From Bacteroidia bacterium (GTDB lineage: Bacteria > Bacteroidota > Bacteroidia > Bacteroidales > Dysgonomonadaceae): a stretch of DNA of 43,030 nt. Position 1 is the first letter of the stretch. Each line of letters starts with the position of its first letter. The DNA is taken from NCBI GenBank assembly GCA_025999435.1, contig BNXH01000009.1:1-43030 (forward strand), given 5' to 3'. Under the pieces are notes generated by a model. That model ran no database searches, was not told the DNA's origin, and was given only the letters and a program-made list of their open reading frames with translations. Of the stretch, positions 8,985 to 17,843 are shown in pieces. The translations under genes and the position numbers were made by a program.

Positions 8985-11294
8985 ATGAAAAAAATAATCT
9001 TATTCATCATGCTTTGTTTCACAATATCCGTAAACGCGCAATGGATGTGGAATACCGATAAGATGAATGAAATAAAAAACGATCTGCATTCGTTTACTTA
9101 TTCTAACGCATACCGGAGCCTTATCGACGATGCTGAAAAAGCCCTGCAAAGAGGAACTTATTCTGTTACCTTTAAAGAAGGTTTAGCGCCGAGCGGTGAT
9201 AAGCACGATTATGTGAGTCTGAGCCGTTATGTATGGCCCGATCCATCCAAGAAAGACGGGCTTCCATATATAACCCGGGACGGAGAATCAAATCCTGAGT
9301 TGGAAAAATATGACCGGAATCCTCTGGGAAATATGGCTGGTTCGGTAACTACTCTGTCGTTGGCATATTATTATAGTGGAGATGAGCGTTATGCCCGAAA
9401 AGCGGTGGATTTGCTGAGGGTATGGTTCCTCAATAAGGATACAAAAATGAATCCTCATCTGACTTATGCACAATTTGTACCTGGAGTAAACGACAATAAA
9501 GGCCGCCCTTACGGATTGATCGATACATATTCGTTTGTAGATATGCTTAATGCGGTGAAACTGTTGGAGACGTCAAGTAATTATACATCCGAAGATAAAG
9601 AAGGATTACAACAATGGTTCAGCCGGCTCAAAGAATGGTGGCAGACCAGTGAACAGGCGATAGCTGAAAAAAACGGGACAAATAATCACGGACTTGCATA
9701 TGATGTGCAGCTTGTTATGTATTCATTATTTTCAGGAGATAAAGAAACTGCTTTGAAAGTTATTGATGCATTTCCCAAAGTACGCTTGTTTGACCAGATT
9801 ATGCCTGATGGCAGCCAGCCTCATGAATTAAGAAGGACACTTGCATACCACTACTCGGTATATAATCTATATTTTATGGTAGATATGGCCGCCATTGCAA
9901 AGAATCAAGGGATAGAAATCTATAAGATGCAATCAGCCGATGGCAGGTCGTTATATAAAGCGATTGACTTTCTGTCCCCATATTTGGGCAAGGACAAATC
10001 TTCCTGGCCATATAAGCAAATCAGTGGATGGGACGGGGCATTGCAATCTTTGTGTAAGGAATTGTACAGAGTGAGTACGATCGATCCTTCCCGTCAGGAT
10101 TATTTGCAGCTATATAAAACTTATAGTAAGCAAGGCCTGTCGGATCGTAACCGTTTACTTTATGGTGCAACAGACCCTATCGAAGAAGCTTTTACCTTTG
10201 CAGGAAAGCAATTCCAATATGCTTATACATGCGCTGATGATGTAATAGCTAAATCAAAAAATAAGGAAAAGGCTATTCCACGTACTATTAATAAAGATGG
10301 AAGTCTCCGTCTGGTCGATTCCCGCGATTGGTGTTCCGGGTTCTTTCCGGGTTCGCAATGGTTTATGTATGCCTATACCAAAGACGATAAATGGAAGGCG
10401 GCGGCAGACAAGTACAGTAAGATAATAGAAGAAGAGAAATTTGACCGCACATCTCATGACGTAGGTTTCAAAATGTTCAGTTCTTATGGAAATGGATATA
10501 AACTGACAGGTAATGAGTCTTATAAAGAAGTTGTAATTGAGTCGGCAAAAACATTGATCAAACGTTTCAGTGCAAAAACAGGGTTGATACGCTCATGGGA
10601 TTTCAATCGTAAAGTTTGGCAATATCCTGTTATCATAGACAATATGATGAATCTTGAATTACTGTTCGAAGCCTCGAAATATACCGGAGATAAGATATAT
10701 TATGATATTGCGGACAGACATGCCGAAACTACGTTGAAAAATCATTTTCGCGACGATTATTCATCGTTCCATGTAGTGGATTATGATACAATAACAGGAA
10801 AAGCACGTCTTAAGCAGACTCATCAGGGTTTTTCAGATCCATCGGCGTGGGCGCGCGGACAGGCGTGGGGATTATATGGTTTTACTATGGCATACAGATA
10901 TACGCAAAAAGCCGGATACCTGAAACAGGCAGAAGGAATAGCCGGTTTTATGTTTACCTATCCTAATCTTCCCGAAGATATGATACCGTATTGGGATTAT
11001 AATGATACAGCTATACCGAATGCGCCGAGAGACGCTTCTGCTGCTGCAATATCGGCATCGGCATTATACGAATTGGCTCGGTATATTCCTGAAAAGAAAG
11101 GTTTGTATATGAAGTGGGCTGATACTATCTTAGCTAATCTCATCCAATATTACGAGACAAAAGTTGGTACTAACTATGGATTTCTACTTCTTCATTCTAC
11201 CGGGCACAAACCCGGCGGGGATGAAATAGATGTCCCTATCAGCTATGCCGATTATTATTTTCTGGAAGCATTACTCAGGCGAAATAAATTGTGA
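8985..11294 (+). CDS. Secreted bifunctional enzyme: alginate-lyase-like domain fused to GH88 unsaturated glucuronyl hydrolase
   Basis: The 769-residue protein has a signal peptide (cleavage after about residue 19, SVNAQ) and two catalytic modules. Residues about 25-395 are an alginate-lyase-type alpha/alpha barrel (PF05426, as in PL5 and PL38), with the entry motif SGDKHDYVSLSRYVWPDPSK, Asn-Asn-His at 233-235 (GTNNHG) and an Arg/Tyr cluster at 283-290 (RRTLAYHY), the expected catalytic set. Residues about 405-769 are GH88, with SRDWCSGFFPG, Asp492 in HDVGF and Asp552 in IIDNMMNLELL, which match the two catalytic aspartates of the family. The first module would cut uronic-acid chains by elimination. 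The second would remove the resulting 4,5-unsaturated uronic acid. Each half has a stand-alone paralogue in the next 5 kb (11523 and 15252). The exact polymer (glucuronan, mannuronan or a mixed glycan) is not determined. Confidence 0.9.
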   Translation: MKKIILFIMLCFTISVNAQWMWNTDKMNEIKNDLHSFTYSNAYRSLIDDAEKALQRGTYSVTFKEGLAPSGDKHDYVSLSRYVWPDPSKKDGLPYITRDGESNPELEKYDRNPLGNMAGSVTTLSLAYYYSGDERYARKAVDLLRVWFLNKDTKMNPHLTYAQFVPGVNDNKGRPYGLIDTYSFVDMLNAVKLLETSSNYTSEDKEGLQQWFSRLKEWWQTSEQAIAEKNGTNNHGLAYDVQLVMYSLFSGDKETALKVIDAFPKVRLFDQIMPDGSQPHELRRTLAYHYSVYNLYFMVDMAAIAKNQGIEIYKMQSADGRSLYKAIDFLSPYLGKDKSSWPYKQISGWDGALQSLCKELYRVSTIDPSRQDYLQLYKTYSKQGLSDRNRLLYGATDPIEEAFTFAGKQFQYAYTCADDVIAKSKNKEKAIPRTINKDGSLRLVDSRDWCSGFFPGSQWFMYAYTKDDKWKAAADKYSKIIEEEKFDRTSHDVGFKMFSSYGNGYKLTGNESYKEVVIESAKTLIKRFSAKTGLIRSWDFNRKVWQYPVIIDNMMNLELLFEASKYTGDKIYYDIADRHAETTLKNHFRDDYSSFHVVDYDTITGKARLKQTHQGFSDPSAWARGQAWGLYGFTMAYRYTQKAGYLKQAEGIAGFMFTYPNLPEDMIPYWDYNDTAIPNAPRDASAAAISASALYELARYIPEKKGLYMKWADTILANLIQYYETKVGTNYGFLLLHSTGHKPGGDEIDVPISYADYYFLEALLRRNKL

Positions 11295-11309
11295 GATATG
11301 TTAGTATTT

Positions 11310-11459
11310 GAGGGTGTGTCAAAAATATTTTTCACTTTCTTTTTGTCATGTTGAGCGGAGTGAAACATCTCGTTTCTCAGGGTCGAAATCCTTCGTCGCA
11401 CTCAGGATGACAAAGAGGGTAGCACATTGATAGTGCTGTTCTACTTCCGACACACCCTC
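11310..11459. repeat. 150-bp element with 11-bp terminal inverted repeats, containing a dispersed palindromic repeat
   Basis: GAGGGTGTGTC at 11310-11320 is repeated exactly in inverse orientation at 11449-11459. The core at 11343-11413 is an imperfect palindrome (TTGTCATGTTGAGC to CTCAGGATGACAA) closely similar to the reverse complement of 31589-31675. A small hairpin (AGCAC/GTGCT) sits at about 11421-11437. It has no reading frame and separates the fusion enzyme from the next operon. I see no target-site duplication at its ends. It is probably a MITE-like or REP-like element. Confidence 0.6.
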
Positions 11460-11522
11460 TTCCCGCTACAATTTTATTTCTATAAACAAAATATTAAAAC
11501 TTAAACCTAAATTATTTTTATC

Positions 11523-12749
11523 ATGAAGTATCCGCTTATTATTTGCAGTCTGGTATTTTTATCATTTTTCTCATGTAAAAATCAGCAAAGTAATGAAGAT
11601 CTTGTAAAAAAAGATTTTGATTTTGCTGCGTCACAGTTGGCTTTTGCAATGACAGAAGTAAATAAGGCTCTGGCTGAGGACAGTACTGCCGCAAGGAAGA
11701 TGTTAGTCTCTCCCCGTACAATCGAGCCGGACGGCAAACTGAAGCTGGTTGCTTCCCGCGATTGGTGTTCAGGATTTTTCCCCGGTTCATTATGGTACAT
11801 GTATGAGTATACGAAGGATAAAAAATGGGAAGACGCAGCCCGTAAATATACCGGCCCTTTGGAACGTGAAAAGACAAATGGCGGTACGCACGATATGGGA
11901 TTCAAAGTATATTGCAGTTTTGGCAATGGATATCGTCTGACAAAGGACGAAAATTATAAAAACATTATGTTGGAAGCGGCTTATACGTTGATAACCAGAT
12001 ATAAACCCAATGCTAAGGTAATCCGTTCATGGGATCACAATGGGGGTAAATGGCAGAACCCTGTTATTATCGACAATATGATGAATCTCGAACTGCTTTT
12101 CTGGGCATTTAAAGAAAGCAAAGATTCAACATTTTACAATATAGCAGTTAATCATGCCCATACTACCATAAAAAATCATTTTCGTGAAGATTACGGTACA
12201 TATCATGTGATCGATTATGATACAATCACAGGTGAAGTCCTTAAAAGAAATACGCATCAGGGATTTGCCGATGAGTCTACCTGGTCCAGAGGCGAGGCTT
12301 GGGCTATTTACGGTTATACAATGTGCTACCGTGAAACCAAACTTCCTGAATTTTTGGAGCAGGCAAAACATGTAGCGAATTTTATATTTACAAATGCGAA
12401 CCTTCCCGAAGACCTTATCCCGTATTGGGACTACAATGCACCGCAAATACCGGACGAACCGCGTGATGTTTCGGCTGCGACAGTTACAGCTTCGGCTTTG
12501 TATGAATTAAGTACATACGATACGGAAAATGCCGCGAAATATAAAAAATGGGCGGATACTATACTCGAAAATCTGAGTAAGAACTATATGGCGAAACAGG
12601 GAGAAGACAGGGGATTCTTATTATTACACAGTGTAGGCTCCAAGCCTGGTAACTCTGAGGTGGATGTACCTTTGTCTTACGCTGATTATTACTTCCTTGA
12701 AGCATTGTTGAGGAAACAAACTCTCGGGCAAACAGGTAAATTGTTTTAA
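11523..12749 (+). CDS. GH88 unsaturated glucuronyl hydrolase, lipoprotein
   Basis: The 408-residue protein carries a lipoprotein signal (MKYPLIICSLVFLSFFSC, cysteine 18) and a single GH88 alpha/alpha barrel from about residue 60 to the end. Key motifs are SRDWCSGFFPG (78-88), Asp124 in HDMGF and Asp184 in IIDNMMNLELL, plus the conserved ending SYADYYFLEALLRK. Family members hydrolyse the unsaturated uronic acid at the non-reducing end of oligosaccharides made by polysaccharide lyases, through hydration of the C4=C5 double bond. It resembles the C-terminal half of the preceding fusion throughout, so the two probably arose by duplication. It leads a tight operon with the GH2 (25-bp gap) and the lyase gene. 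Confidence 0.93.
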   Translation: MKYPLIICSLVFLSFFSCKNQQSNEDLVKKDFDFAASQLAFAMTEVNKALAEDSTAARKMLVSPRTIEPDGKLKLVASRDWCSGFFPGSLWYMYEYTKDKKWEDAARKYTGPLEREKTNGGTHDMGFKVYCSFGNGYRLTKDENYKNIMLEAAYTLITRYKPNAKVIRSWDHNGGKWQNPVIIDNMMNLELLFWAFKESKDSTFYNIAVNHAHTTIKNHFREDYGTYHVIDYDTITGEVLKRNTHQGFADESTWSRGEAWAIYGYTMCYRETKLPEFLEQAKHVANFIFTNANLPEDLIPYWDYNAPQIPDEPRDVSAATVTASALYELSTYDTENAAKYKKWADTILENLSKNYMAKQGEDRGFLLLHSVGSKPGNSEVDVPLSYADYYFLEALLRKQTLGQTGKLF

Positions 12750-12774
12750 TAAGACAAATCTTGAAGTTTAGACA

Positions 12775-15240
12775 ATGAATAAATTATTCTATAAAATAAT
12801 TTCCATCTGTATCTTTTCCGGTATTAGTTTGTCTGTTTTTTCGCAGATAAACTATTCTCAAAAGGTAAGGTTGAATGATGGATGGGAGTTCCTCCGTGAG
12901 GACTTAGGCAGCATATGGGAATCGGTAAGGCCTGTGGCAAACAGTGATGCTCCCGAGGCTGTTCCTTTGTGGTCGAAAGTATCTCTGCCTCATTGCTTCA
13001 ACGCGGAAGATGGCGTCGATCCGGACGTCAATTATTACGAAGGGCCGGGTTGGTACCGCACCATGCTGGACGTAAATAATCCCTATCCGAACGGACGTAT
13101 TATCCTTGAGTTTGAAGGCGCCGGACAGAAAACGGATGTTTATATATTCACTCAAAAAGTAGGTAGCCATGTCGGTGGATATGATGAGTGGACGGTGGAT
13201 ATAACGGATGCGATTAACGATTTTTTGAAGAGTGGGGATGCAAAACGGTTCAACGGTAAAATACCATTGTCTGTCCGGTGCGATAATACGCGGGATACTG
13301 AACTCATACCTTCGGATATGTCGGATTTTTCTATCTATGGAGGAATCTATCGTTATCTGAATCTGATTTATACTCCGGCAGTATCTTTTACCGGTATTCA
13401 TACAAATGCTTCTGTAGACGAAAAAGGAAAGCTTGGAAATCTTAAGATAAGCGGACGTTTTTCTAATAAATCTACAGACAACTCTGCGTCTTTAAATATT
13501 AAAGTATTCGATCCAGAAGGCAAATTGGTAAAAGAAGAGAATAAAACGATATCAGGCTTTACCGGACAGGAACTTTTATCTGTTGATATAGCCAAGCCTT
13601 TGTTGTGGTCGCCTCAGTCCCCGAATCTTTACTCTTGTGAGCTGACTTTATCTTCTTCGTCGGGAACGATGACTTGTAAAGATGTTTTTGGTTTCCGGCA
13701 TTTTGAGTTCAAAGATAAGGGACCGTTTTATCTGAATGGAGAGCGTCTTCTACTCAAGGGCACACATCGTCACGAAGATCAGGCAGGTGTGGGTGCGGCT
13801 ATGACCGAAGAGCAGATTATACACGAAATGCAACTGATGAAAGATATGGGCGTAAACTTCATTCGTTTAGGTCATTATCAGCAGTCTCGTATTGTCCTTG
13901 AGCAATGTGATAAGCTGGGGATATTAGTTTGGGAAGAAATACCATGGTGCCGTGGCGGACTTGGGGGCGATGTATATAAGGAGCAAGCTCGCAGGATGCT
14001 GACCAATATGATTGAACAGCATCGCAATCACCCTTCGGTAATTCTTTGGGGATTAGGAAACGAAAATGACTGGCCGAACGATTTTCCTGAGTTTGATAAA
14101 GAAAAGATTCGTGGATTCATGAGCGAGTTGCATAATCTTTCTCATCAATTGGATAATACACGCCTGACCTGTATACGTCGTTGCGACTTTTGTAAAGATA
14201 TTGTGGATGTATATTCTCCTTCTATATGGGCAGGATGGTACAGGGGCTTTTATACTCAGTACAAAGAATTTACCCGGATGGAAATGGAAAAAGTAAACCA
14301 TTTTCTTCATGTAGAGTGGGGCGGAGACAGCCATGCCATGCGCCATGCCGAATACGATTATTCTGCAATAGAAAATAGTACTGATAAGGATGCGGCTTAT
14401 GCCGGAATTGCTAAAGCATCGAAAGCAAAACAAGATTGGAGCGAATCATATATAACAGATATTATAGACTGGCACCTGAAAGAACAGGAAACTATGCCCT
14501 GGCTTACAGGAACAGCTTATTGGCCTTTCAAAGACTTTTCTACACCGTTGCGTCCTACCAACCCTGTGCCGTTTGTGAATCAAAAGGGAGTGGTCGGCCG
14601 TGATCTGGCATTGAAAGAGGTTTATTATGTATTCCAGTCATATTGGACAGACAGGCCGATGATACATATATACGGACATACCTGGCCTACACGTTGGGGT
14701 AAAGCCGATGAAGAAAAGATTGTAAAAGTTTATTCCAACTGTGATGAAGTCGAGTTTTTCCTGAATGGAAAAAGCTTAGGTAAAAAGAAACGTAATTCGC
14801 AGGATTTTCCTGCGGCAGGACTGCGCTGGAATACCTTGTTGCAAAGTGGGAAAAATACTGTGAAAGCAATCGGAACAAAAGGTACAGGTAAAGCTAAAGC
14901 CGTAGTAGAAGACGAAATAACTTTTGAGTACGAAACAAGACCATTTGGTAAACCTGCCGAAATAAAAGTAACGACATCAAAGGCTGATGATAATACTGTA
15001 TGGGTAGAAGTTGAACTCAGGGATGCCAATGGTATAGTATCTTTGGAGTCATCGGATTTTATCCGGTTCGAGTCTGCCGGTGATGGACGACTGATAAAGA
15101 ATCAAGGTACATCTACGGGTTCGGACAAAGTGCAGGCTTACAATGGAAAAGCTAAAATAAAGTTGGAAAAGAATAAGGGCAAATCGGTTGTAGCGGTAAA
15201 AGTAGATGGATTGAAAACCGTTTTTGTTACTATCGAATAG
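12775..15240 (+). CDS. GH2 family glycoside hydrolase (beta-galactosidase/beta-glucuronidase type), secreted
   Basis: The 821-residue protein has a signal peptide to about residue 23. A GH2 sugar-binding domain follows at about 30-200 (VRLNDGWEFL, GPGWYRTML), then an Ig-like domain at about 200-310, a TIM barrel at about 315-620, and C-terminal beta domains with FFLNGKSLGKK, typical of the DUF4982/GH2 C-terminal modules. The acid/base is Glu430 in GLGNEND and the nucleophile is Glu514 in LHVEWGGD. It would remove a beta-linked sugar, probably galactose or glucuronate, from the non-reducing end of oligosaccharides. The choice between these cannot be made by eye. It sits between a GH88 and a lyase gene (25-bp and 11-bp gaps), so it acts in the same pathway. 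Confidence 0.92.
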   Translation: MNKLFYKIISICIFSGISLSVFSQINYSQKVRLNDGWEFLREDLGSIWESVRPVANSDAPEAVPLWSKVSLPHCFNAEDGVDPDVNYYEGPGWYRTMLDVNNPYPNGRIILEFEGAGQKTDVYIFTQKVGSHVGGYDEWTVDITDAINDFLKSGDAKRFNGKIPLSVRCDNTRDTELIPSDMSDFSIYGGIYRYLNLIYTPAVSFTGIHTNASVDEKGKLGNLKISGRFSNKSTDNSASLNIKVFDPEGKLVKEENKTISGFTGQELLSVDIAKPLLWSPQSPNLYSCELTLSSSSGTMTCKDVFGFRHFEFKDKGPFYLNGERLLLKGTHRHEDQAGVGAAMTEEQIIHEMQLMKDMGVNFIRLGHYQQSRIVLEQCDKLGILVWEEIPWCRGGLGGDVYKEQARRMLTNMIEQHRNHPSVILWGLGNENDWPNDFPEFDKEKIRGFMSELHNLSHQLDNTRLTCIRRCDFCKDIVDVYSPSIWAGWYRGFYTQYKEFTRMEMEKVNHFLHVEWGGDSHAMRHAEYDYSAIENSTDKDAAYAGIAKASKAKQDWSESYITDIIDWHLKEQETMPWLTGTAYWPFKDFSTPLRPTNPVPFVNQKGVVGRDLALKEVYYVFQSYWTDRPMIHIYGHTWPTRWGKADEEKIVKVYSNCDEVEFFLNGKSLGKKKRNSQDFPAAGLRWNTLLQSGKNTVKAIGTKGTGKAKAVVEDEITFEYETRPFGKPAEIKVTTSKADDNTVWVEVELRDANGIVSLESSDFIRFESAGDGRLIKNQGTSTGSDKVQAYNGKAKIKLEKNKGKSVVAVKVDGLKTVFVTIE

Positions 15241-15251
15241 GGAATATTGGA

Positions 15252-16430
15252 ATGAAAGTGTTTTTAGGTTATTATATAGTTTTTCTCAGTCTATGTGTAT
15301 TGCATGTCTCGTGTAATACACATATTGACTGGAATAAAAACGCGGATATTGTTCTGCATGAAGTAATAAAGCAGAATGCTGCGTGGGCATTGGAACAAAC
15401 TCCTCAGACAATCACAGATTTCAGATGCGAGCGAAGTGCAGGCGGTGTACATGATTTTTATTCCGAAGGAGATTATTGGTGGCCTGATCCGTCAAATACT
15501 GATGGACCCTATATAAGAAAAGATGGAGAAACAAATCCTGAAAATTTTATAGCGCACCGGCAGGTGATGATTCGTTTTAGTAAGATAATAGGATCGTTGG
15601 CCTCGGCGTATGTTACAACAGGTGATGACAAATACGTACAAGCCGCTTTTAAGCACTTGAATGCATGGTTTGTAGATACCAACACTATGATGGCTCCTAA
15701 TCTTCTGTATGCACAGGCTATTAAGGGGGTAAGCTTAGGCAGGGGTGTCGGTATAATAGACACAGTTCATTTGATGGAAGTTGCTCAGGGTGTTATTTGC
15801 ATGCAAAACTCCAGATATGCAGATCCCGAAAGCCTGAAAGCCATAAAGCAATGGTTCTCGGACTATATAGAGTGGCTGACTACCCATAAGAATGGAATAG
15901 ATGAAATGAATGCCAGGAATAATCACGGAACATGCTGGGTGATGCAGGTAGCTTCGTTTGCAAAACTTACGGGAAATGAAAATGTGTTGGAACTTTGCCG
16001 CAAACGCTATAAAGAAGTCTTATTGCCAACCCAGATGGCCGAGAATGGAAGCTTTCCCCTCGAGTTGGAACGGACAAAACCTTACGGATATGCACTGTTT
16101 AATCTGGATGCAATGGCAACCATATGCCGGATACTGTCTATCGAAAAAGATAATTTGTGGGAGTATACGGCAGATAAGGGGCAGAATATAAAGAAGGGTA
16201 TTGAGTTTATGTATCCGTTCATCAAAGATAAATCGACCTGGACTTATCCGCAGGATGTGATGTACTGGAATGATTGGCCTGTAGCACAACCTGCTCTTAT
16301 TTTCGGGGCTGTTGCATATAATAACAAATCATATTTCGATCTGTGGAAACGGTTGGATCATAATCCGGAGGTAGGTGAAGTGGAGCGAAATCTGCCAATA
16401 AGGAATCCTTTGATATGGTTAAGAAATTAA
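15252..16430 (+). CDS. Alginate-lyase-like (PF05426) polysaccharide lyase, lipoprotein
   Basis: The 392-residue protein begins with a lipoprotein signal ending LHVSC (cysteine 21). It then shows the fold signatures of the alginate-lyase superfamily: EGDYWWPDPSNTDGPYIRKD at about 72-91, Asn-Asn-His at 223-225 (ARNNHG), and Arg274 with Tyr278/Tyr280 (ERTKPYGYALFNL). These correspond to the neutralising, base and acid residues of PL5/PL38-type lyases. It is related to, but clearly diverged from, the lyase half of the fusion enzyme at 8985, which suggests different cleavage positions or substrates. It is the last gene of the GH88-GH2-lyase operon. No hairpin terminator is visible between its stop and the next promoter. 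Confidence 0.88.
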   Translation: MKVFLGYYIVFLSLCVLHVSCNTHIDWNKNADIVLHEVIKQNAAWALEQTPQTITDFRCERSAGGVHDFYSEGDYWWPDPSNTDGPYIRKDGETNPENFIAHRQVMIRFSKIIGSLASAYVTTGDDKYVQAAFKHLNAWFVDTNTMMAPNLLYAQAIKGVSLGRGVGIIDTVHLMEVAQGVICMQNSRYADPESLKAIKQWFSDYIEWLTTHKNGIDEMNARNNHGTCWVMQVASFAKLTGNENVLELCRKRYKEVLLPTQMAENGSFPLELERTKPYGYALFNLDAMATICRILSIEKDNLWEYTADKGQNIKKGIEFMYPFIKDKSTWTYPQDVMYWNDWPVAQPALIFGAVAYNNKSYFDLWKRLDHNPEVGEVERNLPIRNPLIWLRN

Positions 16431-16449
16431 GGAAAAATTCGGGATATTT

Positions 16450-16481
16450 TTTGCTTTAATAAGATAAAAGGGTTATCTTTG
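16450..16481 (+). promoter_or_regulatory. Bacteroidetes-type promoter of rpmE2
   Basis: TTTG at 16450-16453, a 20-bp spacer and TATCTTTG at 16474-16481 match the consensus exactly. The leader to the ATG would be about 30 nt. Confidence 0.65.
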
Positions 16482-16518
16482 TCGGCTGAAAAAGAAAAAA
16501 TAATTAAAAACTATTATA

Positions 16519-16779
16519 ATGAAGAAAGGTATTCATCCAGAAAACTATCGTCCGGTTGCTTTCAAAGATATGTCTAATGATGAGGTGTTTATCTCACGTT
16601 CAACTATCAACGCCAGAGAAACTATCGAAATAGACGGCGTTACTTATCCACTGGTAAAACTTGAAATTACCAGTTCTTCACATCCTTTCTACACAGGTAA
16701 ACAAAAACTTGTGGATACAGCGGGACGTGTTGATAAGTTCATGAGCCGTTATGCGAAACGTACTCAACCGAAAAAATAA
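16519..16779 (+). CDS. rpmE2: 50S ribosomal protein L31 type B
   Basis: The 86-residue product ([20 protein letters not shown] start, [20 protein letters not shown] core, FMSRY end) is a textbook L31 of the B type. It lacks the zinc-binding cysteines of the A type, so it would work without zinc in the large ribosomal subunit. It is transcribed alone, from its own promoter to its own terminator. Confidence 0.98.
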   Translation: MKKGIHPENYRPVAFKDMSNDEVFISRSTINARETIEIDGVTYPLVKLEITSSSHPFYTGKQKLVDTAGRVDKFMSRYAKRTQPKK

Positions 16780-16813
16780 TAATTGAGTGTAGAAATTACG
16801 TGACTACGAAATA

Positions 16814-16850
16814 AAAGAGTCGACCAATAATATGGTTGGCTCTTTTTTTA
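16814..16850 (+). terminator. Rho-independent terminator of rpmE2
   Basis: AAAGAGTCGACCA (16814-16826) pairs with TGGTTGGCTCTTT (16833-16845), including two G-U pairs, around a 6-nt loop. A run of seven T ends it. Confidence 0.8.
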
Positions 16851-16895
16851 TAATTATCAGGATTGTAACAGTATATTCAAAAAATATCCGTTAAA

Positions 16896-16919
16896 TTTAT
16901 CAGGTTATTTATCAGGTTA
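16896..16919. repeat. Two exact tandem copies of a 12-bp unit upstream of the DUF2461 gene
   Basis: TTTATCAGGTTA occurs twice without a gap, followed by a degenerate third copy (TTAATCAAGGAA region). It lies 18-42 bp before the start codon, within the expected leader or promoter. Confidence 0.55.
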
Positions 16920-16937
16920 TTAATCAAGGAAATTATC

Positions 16938-17603
16938 ATGCTGAAAGAAGAAACACTTAAATTTATTACAGAACTAAAACTGAATAACAATAGAGAATGG
17001 TTCGCGGAAAATAAAGCCGTATACGAAAAAGCCCGCGCTGATTTTGAACAACTTGTGGCGCAGATAATACAGGGAATAAATACTTTCGATCCTGAGTTAG
17101 GATACCTGGAACCCAAGAAGTGTATTTTCCGGATATACAGGGATGTAAGATTTTCGGAAGATAAATCTCCCTATAAAACACATTTCGGGGCAGTGTTTCG
17201 CCCTAGTGGATTGAATAAAACTTCGGGTTATTATTTTCATCTCGATCCGGATGAGGCTTTTGTATCCTGCGGACATTATATGCTGATGCCTGACCAATTA
17301 AAAAAGGTTAGAAGAGGTATTTATAGCGATTTTGAGATGTTCAGCTCTATCATTAATGATAAGAATTTTAAAAAGGAATTTGGCGATTTGTATAAGGATG
17401 ATGATATGCTGAAACGTGTTCCTAACGGATTCGACAAAGATCATCCGGCTGCTGAATATATGAAACTCAAGCACTTTTATGTCCTAAAATCTCTATCCCG
17501 GAAACAATTATTGGATAAGGACTTAGCGAACTATGTGGTTGAAATGTATAAACAAATGTATCCTTTAAGCCAATTCTTAAATGACATTTTGTTAGAGGAC
17601 TAA
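16938..17603 (+). CDS. DUF2461 family protein
   Basis: The 221-residue protein shows the typical DUF2461/TIGR02453 pattern: FITELKLNNNREWFAENKAVYEKA at the N-terminus (NNNREWF being the hallmark), FRIYRDVRFSEDKSPYKTHFG at about 64-85, and GYYFHLDPDEAFVSCGHYM. It has no signal peptide or membrane segment, so it is cytoplasmic. The biochemical role of the family is unknown. It is transcribed towards lipA, with a long hairpin repeat between the two genes. Confidence 0.9.
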   Translation: MLKEETLKFITELKLNNNREWFAENKAVYEKARADFEQLVAQIIQGINTFDPELGYLEPKKCIFRIYRDVRFSEDKSPYKTHFGAVFRPSGLNKTSGYYFHLDPDEAFVSCGHYMLMPDQLKKVRRGIYSDFEMFSSIINDKNFKKEFGDLYKDDDMLKRVPNGFDKDHPAAEYMKLKHFYVLKSLSRKQLLDKDLANYVVEMYKQMYPLSQFLNDILLED

Positions 17604-17647
17604 TAGTTATCGGTTAATTACAACTTATTTTATCAAAAAAAACAGTT

Positions 17648-17735
17648 ACACTGAGTACCACTGAGCAGACACTGAGGTTCACTGAGACTAAAAAAACTCA
17701 GTGTTTCTCTGTGTCTGCTCAGTGTTTCTCCGTGT
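17648..17735. repeat. Imperfect palindrome with two 39-nt arms
   Basis: The left arm (17648-17686) is built from repeated CACTGAG units. The right arm (17697-17735) is its imperfect reverse complement (CTCAGTGTTTCTCTGTGTC). A 10-nt A-rich spacer separates them. It lies between the convergent DUF2461 and lipA genes and could fold into a long hairpin that stops transcription from both sides. Similar 'ctgagtgtctctgtg' repeats are scattered in many bacterial genomes. Confidence 0.65.
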
Positions 17736-17843
17736 CATAAAATATATTTACCGACCTGATTATAAACTATTGAATTGATAAACAATAATATATGATATAT
17801 TGAAATCTTCCGGTCACTCGTGAATGGAATGAGCCTTTTATTT

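Noticed and set aside
11301..11468. Target-site duplication around the 150-bp element
   Set aside because: The flanks TTAGTATTT and TTTCCCGCT do not match, so insertion by transposition is not shown.
12904..13401. 165-codon frame on the minus strand inside the GH2 gene
   Set aside because: A shadow of the GH2 coding strand, with no start signal, domain or neighbour to support it.
17648..17735. CRISPR-like repeat pattern from repeated CACTGAG units
   Set aside because: The units are too short, unevenly spaced and arranged as one large inverted repeat, with no cas genes nearby.
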